64,000 nt of DNA, taken from NCBI RefSeq assembly GCF_001424345.1, contig NZ_LMPF01000023.1, forward strand, positions 298,179 through 362,178, in the 5' to 3' direction. How positions within the stretch are numbered: the stretch's first letter is position 1; every line of letters starts with the position of its first letter. This DNA is from Burkholderia sp. Leaf177 (GTDB lineage: Bacteria; Pseudomonadota; Gammaproteobacteria; Burkholderiales; Burkholderiaceae). The notes under the pieces were generated by a model that was given only the letters and a program-made list of their open reading frames with translations, ran no database searches and was not told the DNA's origin. Shown in pieces: positions 10,280 to 20,088 of the stretch. Made by a program: the position numbers and the translations under genes.

Positions 10280-10314
10280 AAAACGCGACGCAGCCAAAAG
10301 CCACGTCGCGTTTT
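10280..10314. terminator. Bidirectional terminator between convergent genes
   Basis: AAAACGCGACG (10280-10290) pairs perfectly with CGTCGCGTTTT (10304-10314). The A/T tails on both sides would serve both the DJ-1 gene and the aldehyde dehydrogenase gene. Confidence 0.85.
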
Positions 10315-10337
10315 CACGTGCAACGACTGCCAAGCGA

Positions 10338-11777
10338 CTATCGCGCTTCGCTCACGAACTTCGTGACCAGATACGCTTCCATTGCTTCGCTGCCGCCTTC
10401 CGAACCGTAGCCCGATTCCTTCACGCCGCCGAACGGCGTTTCCGGAATGCCCAGACCGTGGTGATTGATCGACACCATGCCGCTTTCGATATCCTCACCC
10501 ACCGCCGCCGATGTCGCGCTCGAACGCGTATAAGCGTAAGCCGCAAGGCCAAATGGCAAGCGATTCGCTTCGGTGATGGCTTCGTCGTAGGACTTGAACG
10601 TCGAGATCGGCGCGATCGGGCCGAACGGCTCTTCCGTCATGATGCGGGCCGACAGCGGTACATTGGCGAGAACCGTCGGCGCGAAGAAGAACCCTTCGCG
10701 ACCGATGCGCTCACCGCCCGTCAGGACCTTGGCGCCGTGCTCGACGGCATCGGCGACAAGACGTTCCATGGCTTGCAGGCGACGGCCGTTTGCCAGCGCG
10801 CCCATTTGCACGCCCTCTTCCAGTCCGTTGCCGACCTTCAGCTTCTTGGTCGCCGCGACAAAATGCTCGGTGAACTCCTCATAAGCCGATTCCTCGACGA
10901 TAAACCGCGTCGGCGAAATGCAAACCTGACCGGCATTGCGGAACTTGGCGCCAGCCAGAAGCTTGGCCGCGCGCGGGATGTCGGCATCGGCGAAAACGAG
11001 TGCCGGGGCGTGGCCGCCGAGTTCCATCGTGGCGCGCTTCATGTGCTCGCCGGCCATCGCGGCCAGCAACTTGCCAACCGGCGTGGAGCCCGTGAACGAG
11101 ATCTTGCGGATCAGCGGATGCGCGATTAGGTACTTCGATACGTCGGCAGGAACGCCAAACACGAGGTTCAGCACGCCGGCAGGCAAGCCTGCATCCACAT
11201 AAGCCTGAACCAGCGCCGCGCAGCTCGCCGGCGTTTCTTCCGGTCCCTTCAGCACGACCGAACATCCCGCAGCGAGCGCCGCCGAAACCTTGCGCACTGC
11301 CTGGTTGATCGGGAAATTCCACGGCGTGAACGCGGCGACCGGGCCGACCGGCTCGCGCGTCACGATCTGGCGCACATTCTCGGCGCGTGCCGGGATCACG
11401 CGGCCGTACGTGCGGCGCGCTTCCTCGGCGAACCAGTCGATGGTATCCGCCGCGCCCAGCACCTCGATGCGCGCTTCGACCAGCGGCTTGCCCTGCTCCA
11501 TTGTCATGATGGCGGCAACTTCTTCCGCGCGATCGCGCAGGTTTTGCGCGGCGCGGCGCATCAGCTTGCTGCGCTCGAACGCCGATACCTTGCGCCACGC
11601 CTTGAAGCCGCGGCCGGCGGCATCAGCAGCTTCCGCGAGTTGCTGTTCGCCGGCCAGCGCCAGACGGCCGATTTCCGCTTCCGTCGCCGGATTGACGACA
11701 GCCGTGTCGCGAGCGCCCGCGCGCCATGCGCCATCGATATACAACTGCGTGCTCGGATATTGGGTGTTTTGGCTCAT
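10338..11777 (-). CDS. NAD(P)-dependent aldehyde dehydrogenase, succinate-semialdehyde dehydrogenase type
   Basis: The 479-residue protein is a full-length aldehyde dehydrogenase with catalytic Cys286 in [11 protein letters not shown], general base Glu252 in [10 protein letters not shown], and the [10 protein letters not shown] cofactor segment. The pattern [12 protein letters not shown] is typical of the succinate-semialdehyde/glutarate-semialdehyde branch (GabD/Sad), but substrate cannot be fixed from sequence. The start at 11777 is preceded by AGGAGCCACGC; the frame stays open 57 bp further upstream. It is monocistronic, divergent from the FUSC gene with ~200 bp between them. Confidence 0.88.
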   Translation of the reverse strand: MSQNTQYPSTQLYIDGAWRAGARDTAVVNPATEAEIGRLALAGEQQLAEAADAAGRGFKAWRKVSAFERSKLMRRAAQNLRDRAEEVAAIMTMEQGKPLVEARIEVLGAADTIDWFAEEARRTYGRVIPARAENVRQIVTREPVGPVAAFTPWNFPINQAVRKVSAALAAGCSVVLKGPEETPASCAALVQAYVDAGLPAGVLNLVFGVPADVSKYLIAHPLIRKISFTGSTPVGKLLAAMAGEHMKRATMELGGHAPALVFADADIPRAAKLLAGAKFRNAGQVCISPTRFIVEESAYEEFTEHFVAATKKLKVGNGLEEGVQMGALANGRRLQAMERLVADAVEHGAKVLTGGERIGREGFFFAPTVLANVPLSARIMTEEPFGPIAPISTFKSYDEAITEANRLPFGLAAYAYTRSSATSAAVGEDIESGMVSINHHGLGIPETPFGGVKESGYGSEGGSEAMEAYLVTKFVSEAR

Positions 11778-11973
11778 GCGTGGCTCCTGATTAGTGTGAT
11801 CGATGAAACGGGTAACGATGCGCGCCAGCTTCAAAAGCGCGTTTTACCGAACCACTTATGGTAACGCGACCAGCGCGATGCTGCAGGCTGGTGTTTTGCA
11901 CGTGGATGAACGCTCACACAGGGAAAGTGCGCGCGCTCGGCCATAATTCAAGCATCCAATCTGGTATTACTCC

Positions 11974-13041
11974 ATGTCTTTAGCTGCCTTTCACGATCTA
12001 CGCCGGTTATCGTTCAAACCCGGTGGAGCGGAAATCCGGCGATTTGCGCGAACGCTGATCGGTTGTTTGCTGAGTTATGGCGCGGCCAAACTCGCGACGC
12101 TGCCCGAACTTTATTGGGCCGTTATCACGACGTTGATCGTGGTCACGCAACCGAGTCTCAACCAGGCGCTGACGACGGGACGCGATCAGATTATCGGCGC
12201 GGTGATCGGCGCGATACTCGGCGTGCTCGGTTTGCTTGCCATCGTTCGCGGGGCGCCGCCGTTGGTGGTTTTCGCGGTCGAACTCGTGCCGCTTGCAGCG
12301 CTCGCCGCGTGGCGCCCAACGTTGCGGCTCGCGTGCGTCACGCTTGTTATCGTCGTGCTGATTCCTGCGAGCGGCGTTGGGTCGCCGTTTTCGAGGCCTA
12401 TCGATCGTGTGCTGGAGATTTTGATTGGCGCGGGCTCGGCGTTGGTCGTGGCGTTTTTGCTGCCGAACCGGGCGATTAATGCCGCGCACAATCGCGCTGG
12501 GGAAATTGTGCTGGCGCTTGGCGAATTGATCGCGCTTTATCTGCGTAAGCCCGACGATGCGCGCACGGCGGAAGGGTTGCATCGAAAATCGGCGGCGGCG
12601 GAACAAGCTCTCGACGATGCAATTACCGAGGCCGGAAGGGAGCACATTATCGTGCCGGTTAAGAGGTCGCGCGAGAATGTCATCGATAAGGTTGCGCCTA
12701 TGCTGACGCGCTTGCATCGCGATGCGCTGTTTTTAGGGCAGGCGTTTGTGGGCGATGTGAGCTTGGCGCGGCGGTTGAATTCGGTTGCTCGAAAGGCGTT
12801 AAGCGAATGCGCGGATGCGTTTGATGCGTTGGCGAAAGCGCTGGCGGCTACGCTCGATGCCGATAAACGATCGCAGGATGAGAATGTTAAAGCGGCGCGG
12901 GAGGCGTTTGAGAGGCTGAGGGAAGCGGCGAATAAAGCGACCGCATCGATGGAGAAGAATACCGTGCTGGCGTTCGTGCTGAATCTGCTAGTGACGGATT
13001 TTGGGGAATTGGTTACGACGGTGGAGAGGACGGACGAGTAA
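11974..13041 (+). CDS. FUSC family membrane protein (aromatic-acid exporter-like)
   Basis: The 355-residue protein has five or six hydrophobic helices in the first ~165 residues, for example WAVITTLIVVTQPSLNQAL followed by IIGAVIGAILGVLGLLAIV. A long soluble helical tail rich in Ala, Glu, Arg and Lys follows. The segment YWAVITTLIVVTQPSL is the signature of the fusaric-acid-resistance (FUSC) family. Members are inner-membrane components that export aromatic acids or are of unknown role. There is no adjacent membrane-fusion or outer-membrane partner, so a complete tripartite pump is not encoded here. The family call is good; the substrate is unknown. Confidence 0.8.
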   Translation: MSLAAFHDLRRLSFKPGGAEIRRFARTLIGCLLSYGAAKLATLPELYWAVITTLIVVTQPSLNQALTTGRDQIIGAVIGAILGVLGLLAIVRGAPPLVVFAVELVPLAALAAWRPTLRLACVTLVIVVLIPASGVGSPFSRPIDRVLEILIGAGSALVVAFLLPNRAINAAHNRAGEIVLALGELIALYLRKPDDARTAEGLHRKSAAAEQALDDAITEAGREHIIVPVKRSRENVIDKVAPMLTRLHRDALFLGQAFVGDVSLARRLNSVARKALSECADAFDALAKALAATLDADKRSQDENVKAAREAFERLREAANKATASMEKNTVLAFVLNLLVTDFGELVTTVERTDE

Positions 13042-13056
13042 TCCGCGCCGCGAAAA

Positions 13057-13740
13057 TCAGGACTTATTGTGTGAGTTTCTGACCTCACCCGTGACCTTCG
13101 TGATACGCAACGCAAGAGCAAACGCCAGGAGTAAAGGTCCTAATACCTTCATCAGGTTTTCCGTCTTATTGGGCATGCTAGTCGCTCTATACATGGCATA
13201 CCGGCGCTGCTCACGCTCGTAAAAATCAGCGGCTTGGTTGATCTCCGCTATGTACTGCATCTGATAATGAGCATTCATCCCGAATCGCTCGAAACCTGTG
13301 TCAGCAAGCGGAGGGAGATCGTGGTCGAAATCCATGGGCATCCGCTTCGCGATTTCATTCGACTTCGCGCACAATTCGCGCGCTTCCTTCACTCTAGCGT
13401 CAAAGTCCGCAGGCGAGTTTGGCCCTTTGGTGTAAGCGGCGCAAACGCCGGCCGGATTGATCAACGCCTCTCTCAAACGATGGTACGCGGACCATGTAGC
13501 AGGACCTTGCGAATGTTCTGCGTATCGTCCTGATAAAAAATGCTCCGCTTCCCTGCTGCTCCCAATCAATCCCAATGTCGCCGCCGCAAGCCATATGTAG
13601 TCGATGCGTTTCCACGAACGGCTGGAAAGTGGCCGCCAGTAGACGAGTGTTGCGTGCATCAATATCAACAGGAAAACAAAAAAACTAGCCAAGTACGCGG
13701 GTGTCGCGCTAAGTTCTTCTACTAAAGTGCTGTAACGCAT
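13057..13740 (-). CDS. Hypothetical membrane protein
   Basis: I do not recognise the family. The 227-residue protein has an N-terminal membrane helix (about residues 14-35, YLASFFVFLLILMHATLVYW), a second shorter hydrophobic stretch at about 48-62, a soluble middle of ~130 residues with two cysteines, and a C-terminal helix near 198-214. It is convergent with the FUSC gene, with only 15 bp between the stop codons, and stands alone. Codon use is less GC-biased than that of the neighbours. It could be a recent acquisition. Confidence 0.6.
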   Translation of the reverse strand: MRYSTLVEELSATPAYLASFFVFLLILMHATLVYWRPLSSRSWKRIDYIWLAAATLGLIGSSREAEHFLSGRYAEHSQGPATWSAYHRLREALINPAGVCAAYTKGPNSPADFDARVKEARELCAKSNEIAKRMPMDFDHDLPPLADTGFERFGMNAHYQMQYIAEINQAADFYEREQRRYAMYRATSMPNKTENLMKVLGPLLLAFALALRITKVTGEVRNSHNKS

Positions 13741-13855
13741 GAACCCTCGCTGTCCTAAGGAATAGCAAAAAATCTCAGGCCAGATTGTAGTTGGTCGTTG
13801 GGGCGCATTTAGTGACTATTTGTCGAAGTGTGTCACTGATCTGGACGACGTTACT

Positions 13856-13884
13856 CAATAAAAAGCCGACCTCCGGTCGGCTTT
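13856..13884 (-). terminator. Terminator of the cytochrome b/molybdoenzyme operon
   Basis: AAAGCCGACC (13862-13871) and GGTCGGCTTT (13875-13884) form a perfect 10-bp stem with a 3-nt loop. On the minus strand it is followed by TTTTTATT, 28 bp after the stop of the OB-like gene. Confidence 0.85.
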
Positions 13885-13911
13885 ATCCTTTCCTACGCCT
13901 ACGTCCCAACC

Positions 13912-14535
13912 TCACATCGGCGGCGCAACTCCATCCTTCTCCACCACAACACGCGAAGCCGCATACTCCGTGCCCTTGACCGGTGTGGCAATAATGAACA
14001 CCTTCTTCCCCGCGAGCAAATCAGCGCGCGCAGCCGGCGCAAACGTCACGACAGGCACGCCTTCCGGCACCGTCACGGTATTCGAACCACCCTTATAAGA
14101 CAGCTTCAAATCCCGGCCACTTGTTCCGGTAACAACCTGATCCACATTCGCATTCGTCATCGTGCTATTCGGCGACAAGTCCCAGGCGTAATGCCCTTCA
14201 CCCGTTCCGCGTGCCGCTTCCGGGAATACCAGCACTTCAGTCGCCGTCATCTTGCCGTCGGTGCCAGTCGTGGCAGCGGTTCCAATAAACGACCCCGCCT
14301 TGATATCGCCGAGCTTGATGTTCTTGACGGCCGTAACCGGCGTGTCCTGCTTCATGTCGATGGTCACGGTATCGCCGCTACGACGGTGCACGGTGAGTGT
14401 ATCGCCGGAGATCGAGACGATATCGCCACGAATGCGCGCGGGCTTCGCAGCCGGCGTTTGAGCCAGCGCGGCACCGGCGAATGCGAGCGCTGCAATCGAT
14501 ACACCCAGTTTCATGCGAATTGACGCAGATGCCAT
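13912..14535 (-). CDS. Periplasmic OB-like protein (DUF5666-type)
   Basis: The 207-residue protein begins with a clear Sec signal peptide (LGVSIAALAFAGAALAQ, cleavage near residue 25). The mature part has alternating beta strands such as IRGDIVSISGDTLTVHRRSG, then VTAVKNIKLGDIKAGSFIGTA. This resembles small beta-barrel proteins of the DUF5666 type, whose function is not settled. The start at 14535 follows TTGGAG at good spacing. It is the last gene of an operon after cytochrome b561 and a periplasmic molybdoenzyme, so a role in that periplasmic redox system is plausible but not shown. Confidence 0.6.
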   Translation of the reverse strand: MASASIRMKLGVSIAALAFAGAALAQTPAAKPARIRGDIVSISGDTLTVHRRSGDTVTIDMKQDTPVTAVKNIKLGDIKAGSFIGTAATTGTDGKMTATEVLVFPEAARGTGEGHYAWDLSPNSTMTNANVDQVVTGTSGRDLKLSYKGGSNTVTVPEGVPVVTFAPAARADLLAGKKVFIIATPVKGTEYAASRVVVEKDGVAPPM

Positions 14536-14565
14536 GGAAACTCCAATAGTGATTAGTGAAAAACC

Positions 14566-15348
14566 TTAAGCCCCACCGAACCAGTTGTAACCCTGGTTCT
14601 CCCAGTAACCACCGGGATATTCGTTCGTCACGGTTATCGCGACGATGTGCTTCGGATTCTTGTAGCCCAGCTTCGTGGGCATGCGCAGCTTCATCGGGAA
14701 GCCGTATTTCGGCGGCAAAATCTGACCGTCGTAAGTCAGCGTCAAAAGCGTCTGCGCGTGCAGCGCGGTCGGCATATCGATGCTCGTGGAATAGTTGTCG
14801 GCGCAATGGAACGCTACGTACTTGGCTGTCGTATCGGCGCCCGAACGCTTGAGGAAATCGGCAAAACGCACGCCGCCCCATTTGCCTATCGCGCTCCATC
14901 CTTCAATGCAAATGTGCCGCGTCACCTGGCTTTCCTGCGGTAACGCATGCAATTCATCAAGAGTCCAAATGTTCTTGCCCTTCACCAATCCGCCAATAGG
15001 CAGCTTGTAACTGGCGGCATCGACTACCGGAACTTCGTCGATGTCATAGAACGCGTTGAACGGGAACGGCCGCGTGATCATCGACTCGGGATAGGTCGGC
15101 GCGAGTTTGTTGGGATCGAAGAGGAAGGCTTGCGCGTCATCGTTGAAACGCGACATGGTGCGCAAAACGGTGTCGACGGATTTATCGTCGGAGATATTGC
15201 AGCCCGACAACAGCATCAAACCGCCCAACGACAAAATACGCTTGCCGAAGAGACGCCGCGCGGGCGCTTTCAATTCGTTGCGCGCATCTTTGAGGATGTT
15301 GTCGACATCGAGATGCTTGGCTATGAGTTCGCTCTTTCTATTCAACAT
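14566..15348 (-). CDS. Molybdopterin-dependent oxidoreductase, MsrP/sulfite oxidase-like, possible lipoprotein
   Basis: The 260-residue protein matches the oxidoreductase molybdopterin-binding (SuoX/YedY) fold. Cys147 in RHICIEGWSAIGKWGG is the expected molybdenum ligand, and KLRMPTKLGYKNPKHI is the conserved C-terminal segment. Instead of the usual Tat leader it has a hydrophobic stretch LSLGGLMLLSGC ending at Cys50, which looks like a lipobox after an unusually long N-terminal region. The gene lies 3 bp after the cytochrome b stop, so electrons probably pass between the two proteins. Relatives repair methionine sulfoxide or oxidise sulfite; which applies here is unknown. Confidence 0.75.
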   Translation of the reverse strand: MLNRKSELIAKHLDVDNILKDARNELKAPARRLFGKRILSLGGLMLLSGCNISDDKSVDTVLRTMSRFNDDAQAFLFDPNKLAPTYPESMITRPFPFNAFYDIDEVPVVDAASYKLPIGGLVKGKNIWTLDELHALPQESQVTRHICIEGWSAIGKWGGVRFADFLKRSGADTTAKYVAFHCADNYSTSIDMPTALHAQTLLTLTYDGQILPPKYGFPMKLRMPTKLGYKNPKHIVAITVTNEYPGGYWENQGYNWFGGA

Positions 15349-15351
15349 GGT

Positions 15352-15945
15352 TCATCGGCCCCGGATCATCAGTAACAACGAGCGTGGAACGAGCGCGACC
15401 ATCACCACGTGCAGAACGAAGAACGCAACAAGGAAACTCATCGCGAAGAAATGGACCACGCGCGCATTGTCGTAACCGCCCAGCAAGTCGCGCAATAACG
15501 GAAACTGCACTGACTTCCAGATCGCGAGCCCCGACAAAATCACGACCACGATGTCCACGATAACCGCAAGATAAGCCGCCTTCTGCACGGCGTTGTAATG
15601 CGACAGGTCGTCGTGCTTGAGCTTGCCGGTGAGCGCTGCGCGCAAATCCCCAATGAGGCTTTTCGCGCTAAGTGGAAACAGCTTGCGGCGGAATCGTCCG
15701 GACACAATGTTCATCGCGACGTAGATCAGGAAGTTGGCGACCAGCACCCACATGGCCGCGAAGTGCCATAGCAACGCGCCGCCGAGCCATCCGCCTAAAG
15801 TGATGCTGGCCGGAAAAACCAGCGCCGGGAAAATGGGTGAAGCGTTATAGACCTGCCAGCCGCTCGTGACCATGACCACGACCGCAAGCGCATTGATCCA
15901 GTGCGTGATGCGAACCCAGCCGGGTTGCATCGCGCTCGCCTTCAT
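15352..15945 (-). CDS. Cytochrome b561-type di-haem membrane protein
   Basis: The protein of about 197 residues has four or five transmembrane helices with helix histidines, for example RITHWINALAVVVMVTSGW and ARVVHFFAMSFLVAFFVLHV, matching the bacterial/hydrogenase-type cytochrome b561 family (PF01292). It should pass electrons across the inner membrane. An ATG at 15945 is used; the ATG at 15930 has a better AAGGCG site, while longer frames up to 16188 would run into the divergent gene. It is the first gene of a three-gene operon with a molybdoenzyme and a periplasmic protein. It differs from MsrQ, the usual partner of MsrP. Confidence 0.78.
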   Translation of the reverse strand: MKASAMQPGWVRITHWINALAVVVMVTSGWQVYNASPIFPALVFPASITLGGWLGGALLWHFAAMWVLVANFLIYVAMNIVSGRFRRKLFPLSAKSLIGDLRAALTGKLKHDDLSHYNAVQKAAYLAVIVDIVVVILSGLAIWKSVQFPLLRDLLGGYDNARVVHFFAMSFLVAFFVLHVVMVALVPRSLLLMIRGR

Positions 15946-16059
15946 TGATTGAGTCGAAGATTGAGCCAAACTCGCCTCGTGGAAATGGTTGTACAACGCA
16001 ATGAAGCCGCTGCTTGATCGCATCTTAACGATCGCACGCTGATGAACGCATGACACGTT

Positions 16060-16077
16060 AATGACTTTTTTGTCATT
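16060..16077. promoter_or_regulatory. Candidate response-regulator operator between divergent operons
   Basis: AATGAC-tttttt-GTCATT is a perfect inverted repeat with 6-bp spacer, 80 bp before the response regulator start and ~115 bp before cytochrome b. The outline resembles the CATTACAAAATTGTAATG box recognised by HprR/CusR in E. coli. Its role is inferred from position. Confidence 0.5.
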
Positions 16078-16156
16078 CTTCAGGCTTACGAGAGATGGAT
16101 CGTTAGAATAAGGTTCTTCGCAACCTGATCGCACTCGCACGCAACATACCCGCTGC

Positions 16157-16837
16157 ATGACCATTCTCGTTATAGAAGACGACCGCAAGACCGGCGACTA
16201 TCTGAAGAAGGGACTGACGGAGTCCGGGTATCAGGTCGACCTGGTTCGCAATGGCGCCGATGGCCTGCATCAGGCTCTGGCGCATCCGTACGAGCTGATC
16301 GTGCTGGATGTCATGCTGCCCGGCCTCGATGGCTGGCAGATCATGCAGGCGTTGCGCGCCAAACGCGACCTGCCTGTCATCTTCCTGACGGCGCGCGATC
16401 ACGTCAGCGATCGTATCCACGGTCTCGAACTCGGCGCGGACGATTACCTCGTCAAGCCGTTTTCGTTCACGGAACTCGTGCTGCGCATCCGCACGTTGCT
16501 GCGGCGCGGCGTGATCCGTGAATCGGATGTGTTCCAGGTTGCGGACCTTCATGTCGATGTCTTGCGACGTCGCGTGACGCGCCAGGGCGTAGATATCGCG
16601 CTGACGAACAAGGAGTTTGCGTTGCTGCATCTCTTTTGCAAACGGCAAGGCGAAGCATTGTCGCGCACGCTGATTGCGTCGGAAGTGTGGGACATGAACT
16701 TCGACAGCGATACCAACGTGGTCGATGTCGCTATCAAGCGCCTGCGCGCCAAGCTCGATCAGCCCTTCGATATCAAGCTCATCCACACGGTGCGCAGCAT
16801 CGGTTATTCATTCGGCGCGACCGGGGAGTCGCATTGA
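16157..16837 (+). CDS. OmpR-family response regulator (heavy-metal/HprR/IrlR type)
   Basis: The 226-residue protein has a receiver domain with the acidic pair at EDD (residues 7-9), phospho-acceptor Asp51 in IVLDVMLPG, and the switch lysine in [11 protein letters not shown] winged-helix DNA-binding domain follows, ending [16 protein letters not shown]. Its closest recognisable style is the CusR/IrlR/HprR branch. It is followed directly by its sensor kinase and is divergent from a cytochrome/molybdoenzyme operon that it may control, as HprR controls msrPQ in E. coli. Confidence 0.9.
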   Translation: MTILVIEDDRKTGDYLKKGLTESGYQVDLVRNGADGLHQALAHPYELIVLDVMLPGLDGWQIMQALRAKRDLPVIFLTARDHVSDRIHGLELGADDYLVKPFSFTELVLRIRTLLRRGVIRESDVFQVADLHVDVLRRRVTRQGVDIALTNKEFALLHLFCKRQGEALSRTLIASEVWDMNFDSDTNVVDVAIKRLRAKLDQPFDIKLIHTVRSIGYSFGATGESH

Positions 16838-18240
16838 ATCCAATGCGTTCGCGCTCGCTCGTTGTCCGCATCACGGTCCTGTTTGCGTTGATCGTGTGCG
16901 TGGTGGTGAGCATGGTCGGCGGCTCGCTTTATCACGCGACAAGCCTGACGCTGTCCACGCGCGCCGATTATCAGCTGATCGGACGCGTTGAACATTTTCG
17001 CTCTCTGCTGCACGACCTCTACACCATCCAGGAAATCGAAGCGCGGCCGAGGCTCTTCGAAACCATGCTCGGCGATCGTCAGGACGTGATCATTTTTCGA
17101 CGGTCGGGCGTCCCGCCGTTCATCAACGTGAATCCGGAAAACATGCCGTTGCCGCCGCTGGTTCCCGTGCCGGTGCAGCGCGCGGTGGGCCTCGATGCGC
17201 TTTACGAAGGCACACGTTCCGACGGCGTGCGCATGCGCTGGGTTGCGGCTCAGGCGCAAGTGGGCGATAGCGGCGAAGTGGTCGAGATCATCGCGGCGCA
17301 CGTGATGACGCAAGAGGCGCGGGTGTTGTCCACCTATCTGGTGCGGGTCTGGATCAACGTGGCGATTGCCGTTCTGGTCACGGCGCTGCTGGCGTGGTGG
17401 GTATCGAGCCGCGGTCTTACGCCGTTGCGAAAAATGGCCGATAAAGCCGCCGAAATCACGCCCAATACACTTTCCGCGCGGCTCGATGTCGAAAACACGC
17501 CGACCGAATTGCAGAGCCTGGCGGTATCGTTTAATGCGATGCTCGATCGATTGTCGACGGGATACGAACGGCTGCTGCAATTCTCGGCGGATCTGGCGCA
17601 TGAAGTGCGTACGCCCATTGGCGTGTTGATCGGGCAAACGCAGGTCACGCTCGCCCATACGCGCAGCGAGAGCGAATACAAGGGCGTGCTGGAATCGAAT
17701 CTGGAGGAGCTCGAGCGGCTGGGACGCATTGCGCAGAACATCCTGTTTCTCGCGCAAGCGGATCACGAACGGCAGGAAATCGAGCGCACGACGCTGAACA
17801 CGCGCGAACAGCTCGAAACCATCGCGACTTACTTCGAAGGTCTCGCCGATGAACGTAATCTCCACTTCGACGTTCAGGCCGAAGGCGAGATGTTCGTCAA
17901 CGAAATCATGTCGCGGCGCGCGATCAGCAATGTAGTGGTGAACGCGGTTCGATACGCGCAACCCGGCACCACGATCCGCCTGACCGGCAGCGAAGACGCG
18001 CAAGGTGCGCGCATCGTGATCGGCAATCAGGGCGAGCGCGTGTTGCCGGAAGAACTCGCGCGGCTGTTCGACCGGTTTTATCGTGGTGATGCCGCGCGCA
18101 GCGAATTTACGGAATCGAGCGGACTCGGCCTTGCGATCGTGCAGGCAATCATGCGCCTGCATGGCGGATCGGCATCGGCGAGTTGCTCGGCGGATGGGTG
18201 GATCGAGTTCACGCTGCGGTTCGCCTCAAAACCGCGCTGA
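16834..18240 (+). CDS. Sensor histidine kinase (CusS/IrlS/HprS type)
   Basis: The protein has two membrane helices (about residues 9-30 and 168-187, numbered from the internal ATG at 16843), a periplasmic sensor of ~135 residues between them, a HAMP region, and the H-box [12 protein letters not shown] with His253. The ATPase domain ends with [25 protein letters not shown] at 16834 overlaps the regulator stop by 4 bp and has GGGGAG 5 bp upstream; the ATG at 16843 is the alternative. The pair is translationally coupled. The periplasmic sensor could detect metals or oxidants; the neighbouring periplasmic redox operon favours oxidants. Confidence 0.88.
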   Translation: MNPMRSRSLVVRITVLFALIVCVVVSMVGGSLYHATSLTLSTRADYQLIGRVEHFRSLLHDLYTIQEIEARPRLFETMLGDRQDVIIFRRSGVPPFINVNPENMPLPPLVPVPVQRAVGLDALYEGTRSDGVRMRWVAAQAQVGDSGEVVEIIAAHVMTQEARVLSTYLVRVWINVAIAVLVTALLAWWVSSRGLTPLRKMADKAAEITPNTLSARLDVENTPTELQSLAVSFNAMLDRLSTGYERLLQFSADLAHEVRTPIGVLIGQTQVTLAHTRSESEYKGVLESNLEELERLGRIAQNILFLAQADHERQEIERTTLNTREQLETIATYFEGLADERNLHFDVQAEGEMFVNEIMSRRAISNVVVNAVRYAQPGTTIRLTGSEDAQGARIVIGNQGERVLPEELARLFDRFYRGDAARSEFTESSGLGLAIVQAIMRLHGGSASASCSADGWIEFTLRFASKPR

Positions 18241-18270
18241 ACTTAACACGCTGAACTAACGCGCAAACCT

Positions 18271-20088
18271 TTATTCCACCGCGCCGGCCTTCAGCGCGAG
18301 TTCCTGCCGCACCGCCAGCAAACCGTGAATCTGCGACACGACCGCCGCGCCCTCGCCAACCGCGGCGGCGACGCGTTTTGTCGATGCCGACCGCACATCG
18401 CCGATGGCAAACACACCCGGCACGCTCGTTTCCAGCGCAGTCGAGCCGTCCGTGTGCCCGCCGTGCGCCTCGGGTCCCGTGAGCACGAAACCCTTGCCAT
18501 CCGTGCTGACGTTGCATCCGGTGAGCCATGCCGTATTCGGATCGGCGCCGGTGAACAGGAACAAATGCCGCGCGTCGAGCGTGAGCGGACCGTCGGGCGT
18601 CTTGCAATGCACGGCGGCGAGCGTGCGGCCATCGCCTTCGAGCGATTCGATCTGCGTGCGCGTATGCACCGTCACGTTCGGCAACGAAGCAATCCGGTCG
18701 ATCAAATACCGCGACATGCTCGATTCCAGCCCCGCGCCACGAATCAGCAAATGCACGCGCGCCGCGTGCGAGGCAAGATAAACCACCGCCTGTCCCGCCG
18801 AATTGCCACCGCCGACGAGCACAACCTCCGAGCCCTTGCAAAGCTTCGCCTCGACTGGCGACGCCCAATAATAGGTGCCGCGTCCTTCGAATTTCTCCAG
18901 CCCTTCAATCTCCGGCCGCCGATACGCCGCGCCCGTCGCGATCACCACGGTGTGCGCGGTGACGCGCGTGCCGTTCATCAATTCGATCTGGATGGGCGTG
19001 CAATCGCAATGCAGCGCCTTGATCTCGGTGGGAATGGCAATATGCGCGCCGAATTTCTGCGCCTGCACGAACGCACGTCCGGCCAGCGCCTGACCGGAAA
19101 TGCCGGTCGGAAAGCCAAGATAATTTTCGATACGCGAACTCGCGCCCGCCTGGCCGCCCGGCGCGCGGCAGTCGAAAACGGACACCGACAAACCTTCGGA
19201 AGCCGCATACACGGCCGTCGCCAATCCGGCCGGTCCCGCGCCGACGACGGCGACATCGTAGATATGCGCCGGATCGAATTCCGGCAGCCAGCCCAGTTGC
19301 GACGCGAGCTGGTTTTCATCGGGGGCGCGCATCACGGTGCCATCGGGACAAATGACGAGCGGGAAATCCGCCTTCGACGTCGAAATCCGTTCCAGCAGTG
19401 CAATGGCTTCGGGATCGGTGCAGGCATCGATCACGGTATGCGGATAACCATTCCGGCTCAAGAATCCTTGCAGCGATACCAGCCGTCCATCGTCCGATTG
19501 CCCCACAAGAATCGGCCCGCTGCCCTTTTCGATCAAGCCCACGCGACGCAGGATCAGCGAACGCATGATCCGCTCGCCGAGATCCGCTTCCGCCACGAGC
19601 AACGCGCGCAGCCGGTCGGGCGCGATCAGGATGGCTTCGACGTCATCGATTGCGTGGCCATCGACCAAAGCGGGTTTCCCCGATAACTGACCGACTTCCG
19701 CGAGAAATTGGCCCGGTTCCGATTCGACCACCAGATGCACATGACCCAGACCGTCGCGCCGCGTGATACGCACGTGGCCGTTGAGCAGGACGAACATGCC
19801 GGGACCGGGCGAACCGACTTCGAACATCAGTTCGCCGGCGCGGTAGTGCTTGATCGAGCCGAACCCGCGCATGCGGTCGATTTCCTCGACCGTGAGATGC
19901 GGGTACATCTGGTGACGGCGGCTTTGAAGCGGGGAAAACGGGGCATCGGCAGGCGTTTCCGCCGGCGCGGCGCTGCCCGCGTCGTTAGTGATGGTGTTGA
20001 GGTTTTCGCGCGGCGGCGGCGCGTTGTCCCGCCATTCCGCTCGGGCGTGATTCGATCCTTCGTTCATGCCTTCGTGGGCAGTACTCAT
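18271..20088 (-). CDS. cNMP-binding / thioredoxin-fold / thioredoxin reductase-like fusion
   Basis: The 605-residue protein has three parts: a cyclic nucleotide-binding domain at about 66-180 (AGELMFEVGSPGPGMFVLLN), a thioredoxin-fold segment at about 190-268 without an obvious CxxC, and an FAD/NAD(P) oxidoreductase of the thioredoxin reductase type from about 276 (DVAVVGAGPAGLATAVYAAS). The redox-active CxxC of true thioredoxin reductases is absent. The FAD domain has a lone Cys307 in DCRAPGGQAGASSRIENY. The start at 20088 forms an ATGA overlap with the stop of the DedA-rhodanese gene, so the two are translated together. Substrate and ligand are unknown. Confidence 0.85.
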   Translation of the reverse strand: MSTAHEGMNEGSNHARAEWRDNAPPPRENLNTITNDAGSAAPAETPADAPFSPLQSRRHQMYPHLTVEEIDRMRGFGSIKHYRAGELMFEVGSPGPGMFVLLNGHVRITRRDGLGHVHLVVESEPGQFLAEVGQLSGKPALVDGHAIDDVEAILIAPDRLRALLVAEADLGERIMRSLILRRVGLIEKGSGPILVGQSDDGRLVSLQGFLSRNGYPHTVIDACTDPEAIALLERISTSKADFPLVICPDGTVMRAPDENQLASQLGWLPEFDPAHIYDVAVVGAGPAGLATAVYAASEGLSVSVFDCRAPGGQAGASSRIENYLGFPTGISGQALAGRAFVQAQKFGAHIAIPTEIKALHCDCTPIQIELMNGTRVTAHTVVIATGAAYRRPEIEGLEKFEGRGTYYWASPVEAKLCKGSEVVLVGGGNSAGQAVVYLASHAARVHLLIRGAGLESSMSRYLIDRIASLPNVTVHTRTQIESLEGDGRTLAAVHCKTPDGPLTLDARHLFLFTGADPNTAWLTGCNVSTDGKGFVLTGPEAHGGHTDGSTALETSVPGVFAIGDVRSASTKRVAAAVGEGAAVVSQIHGLLAVRQELALKAGAVE

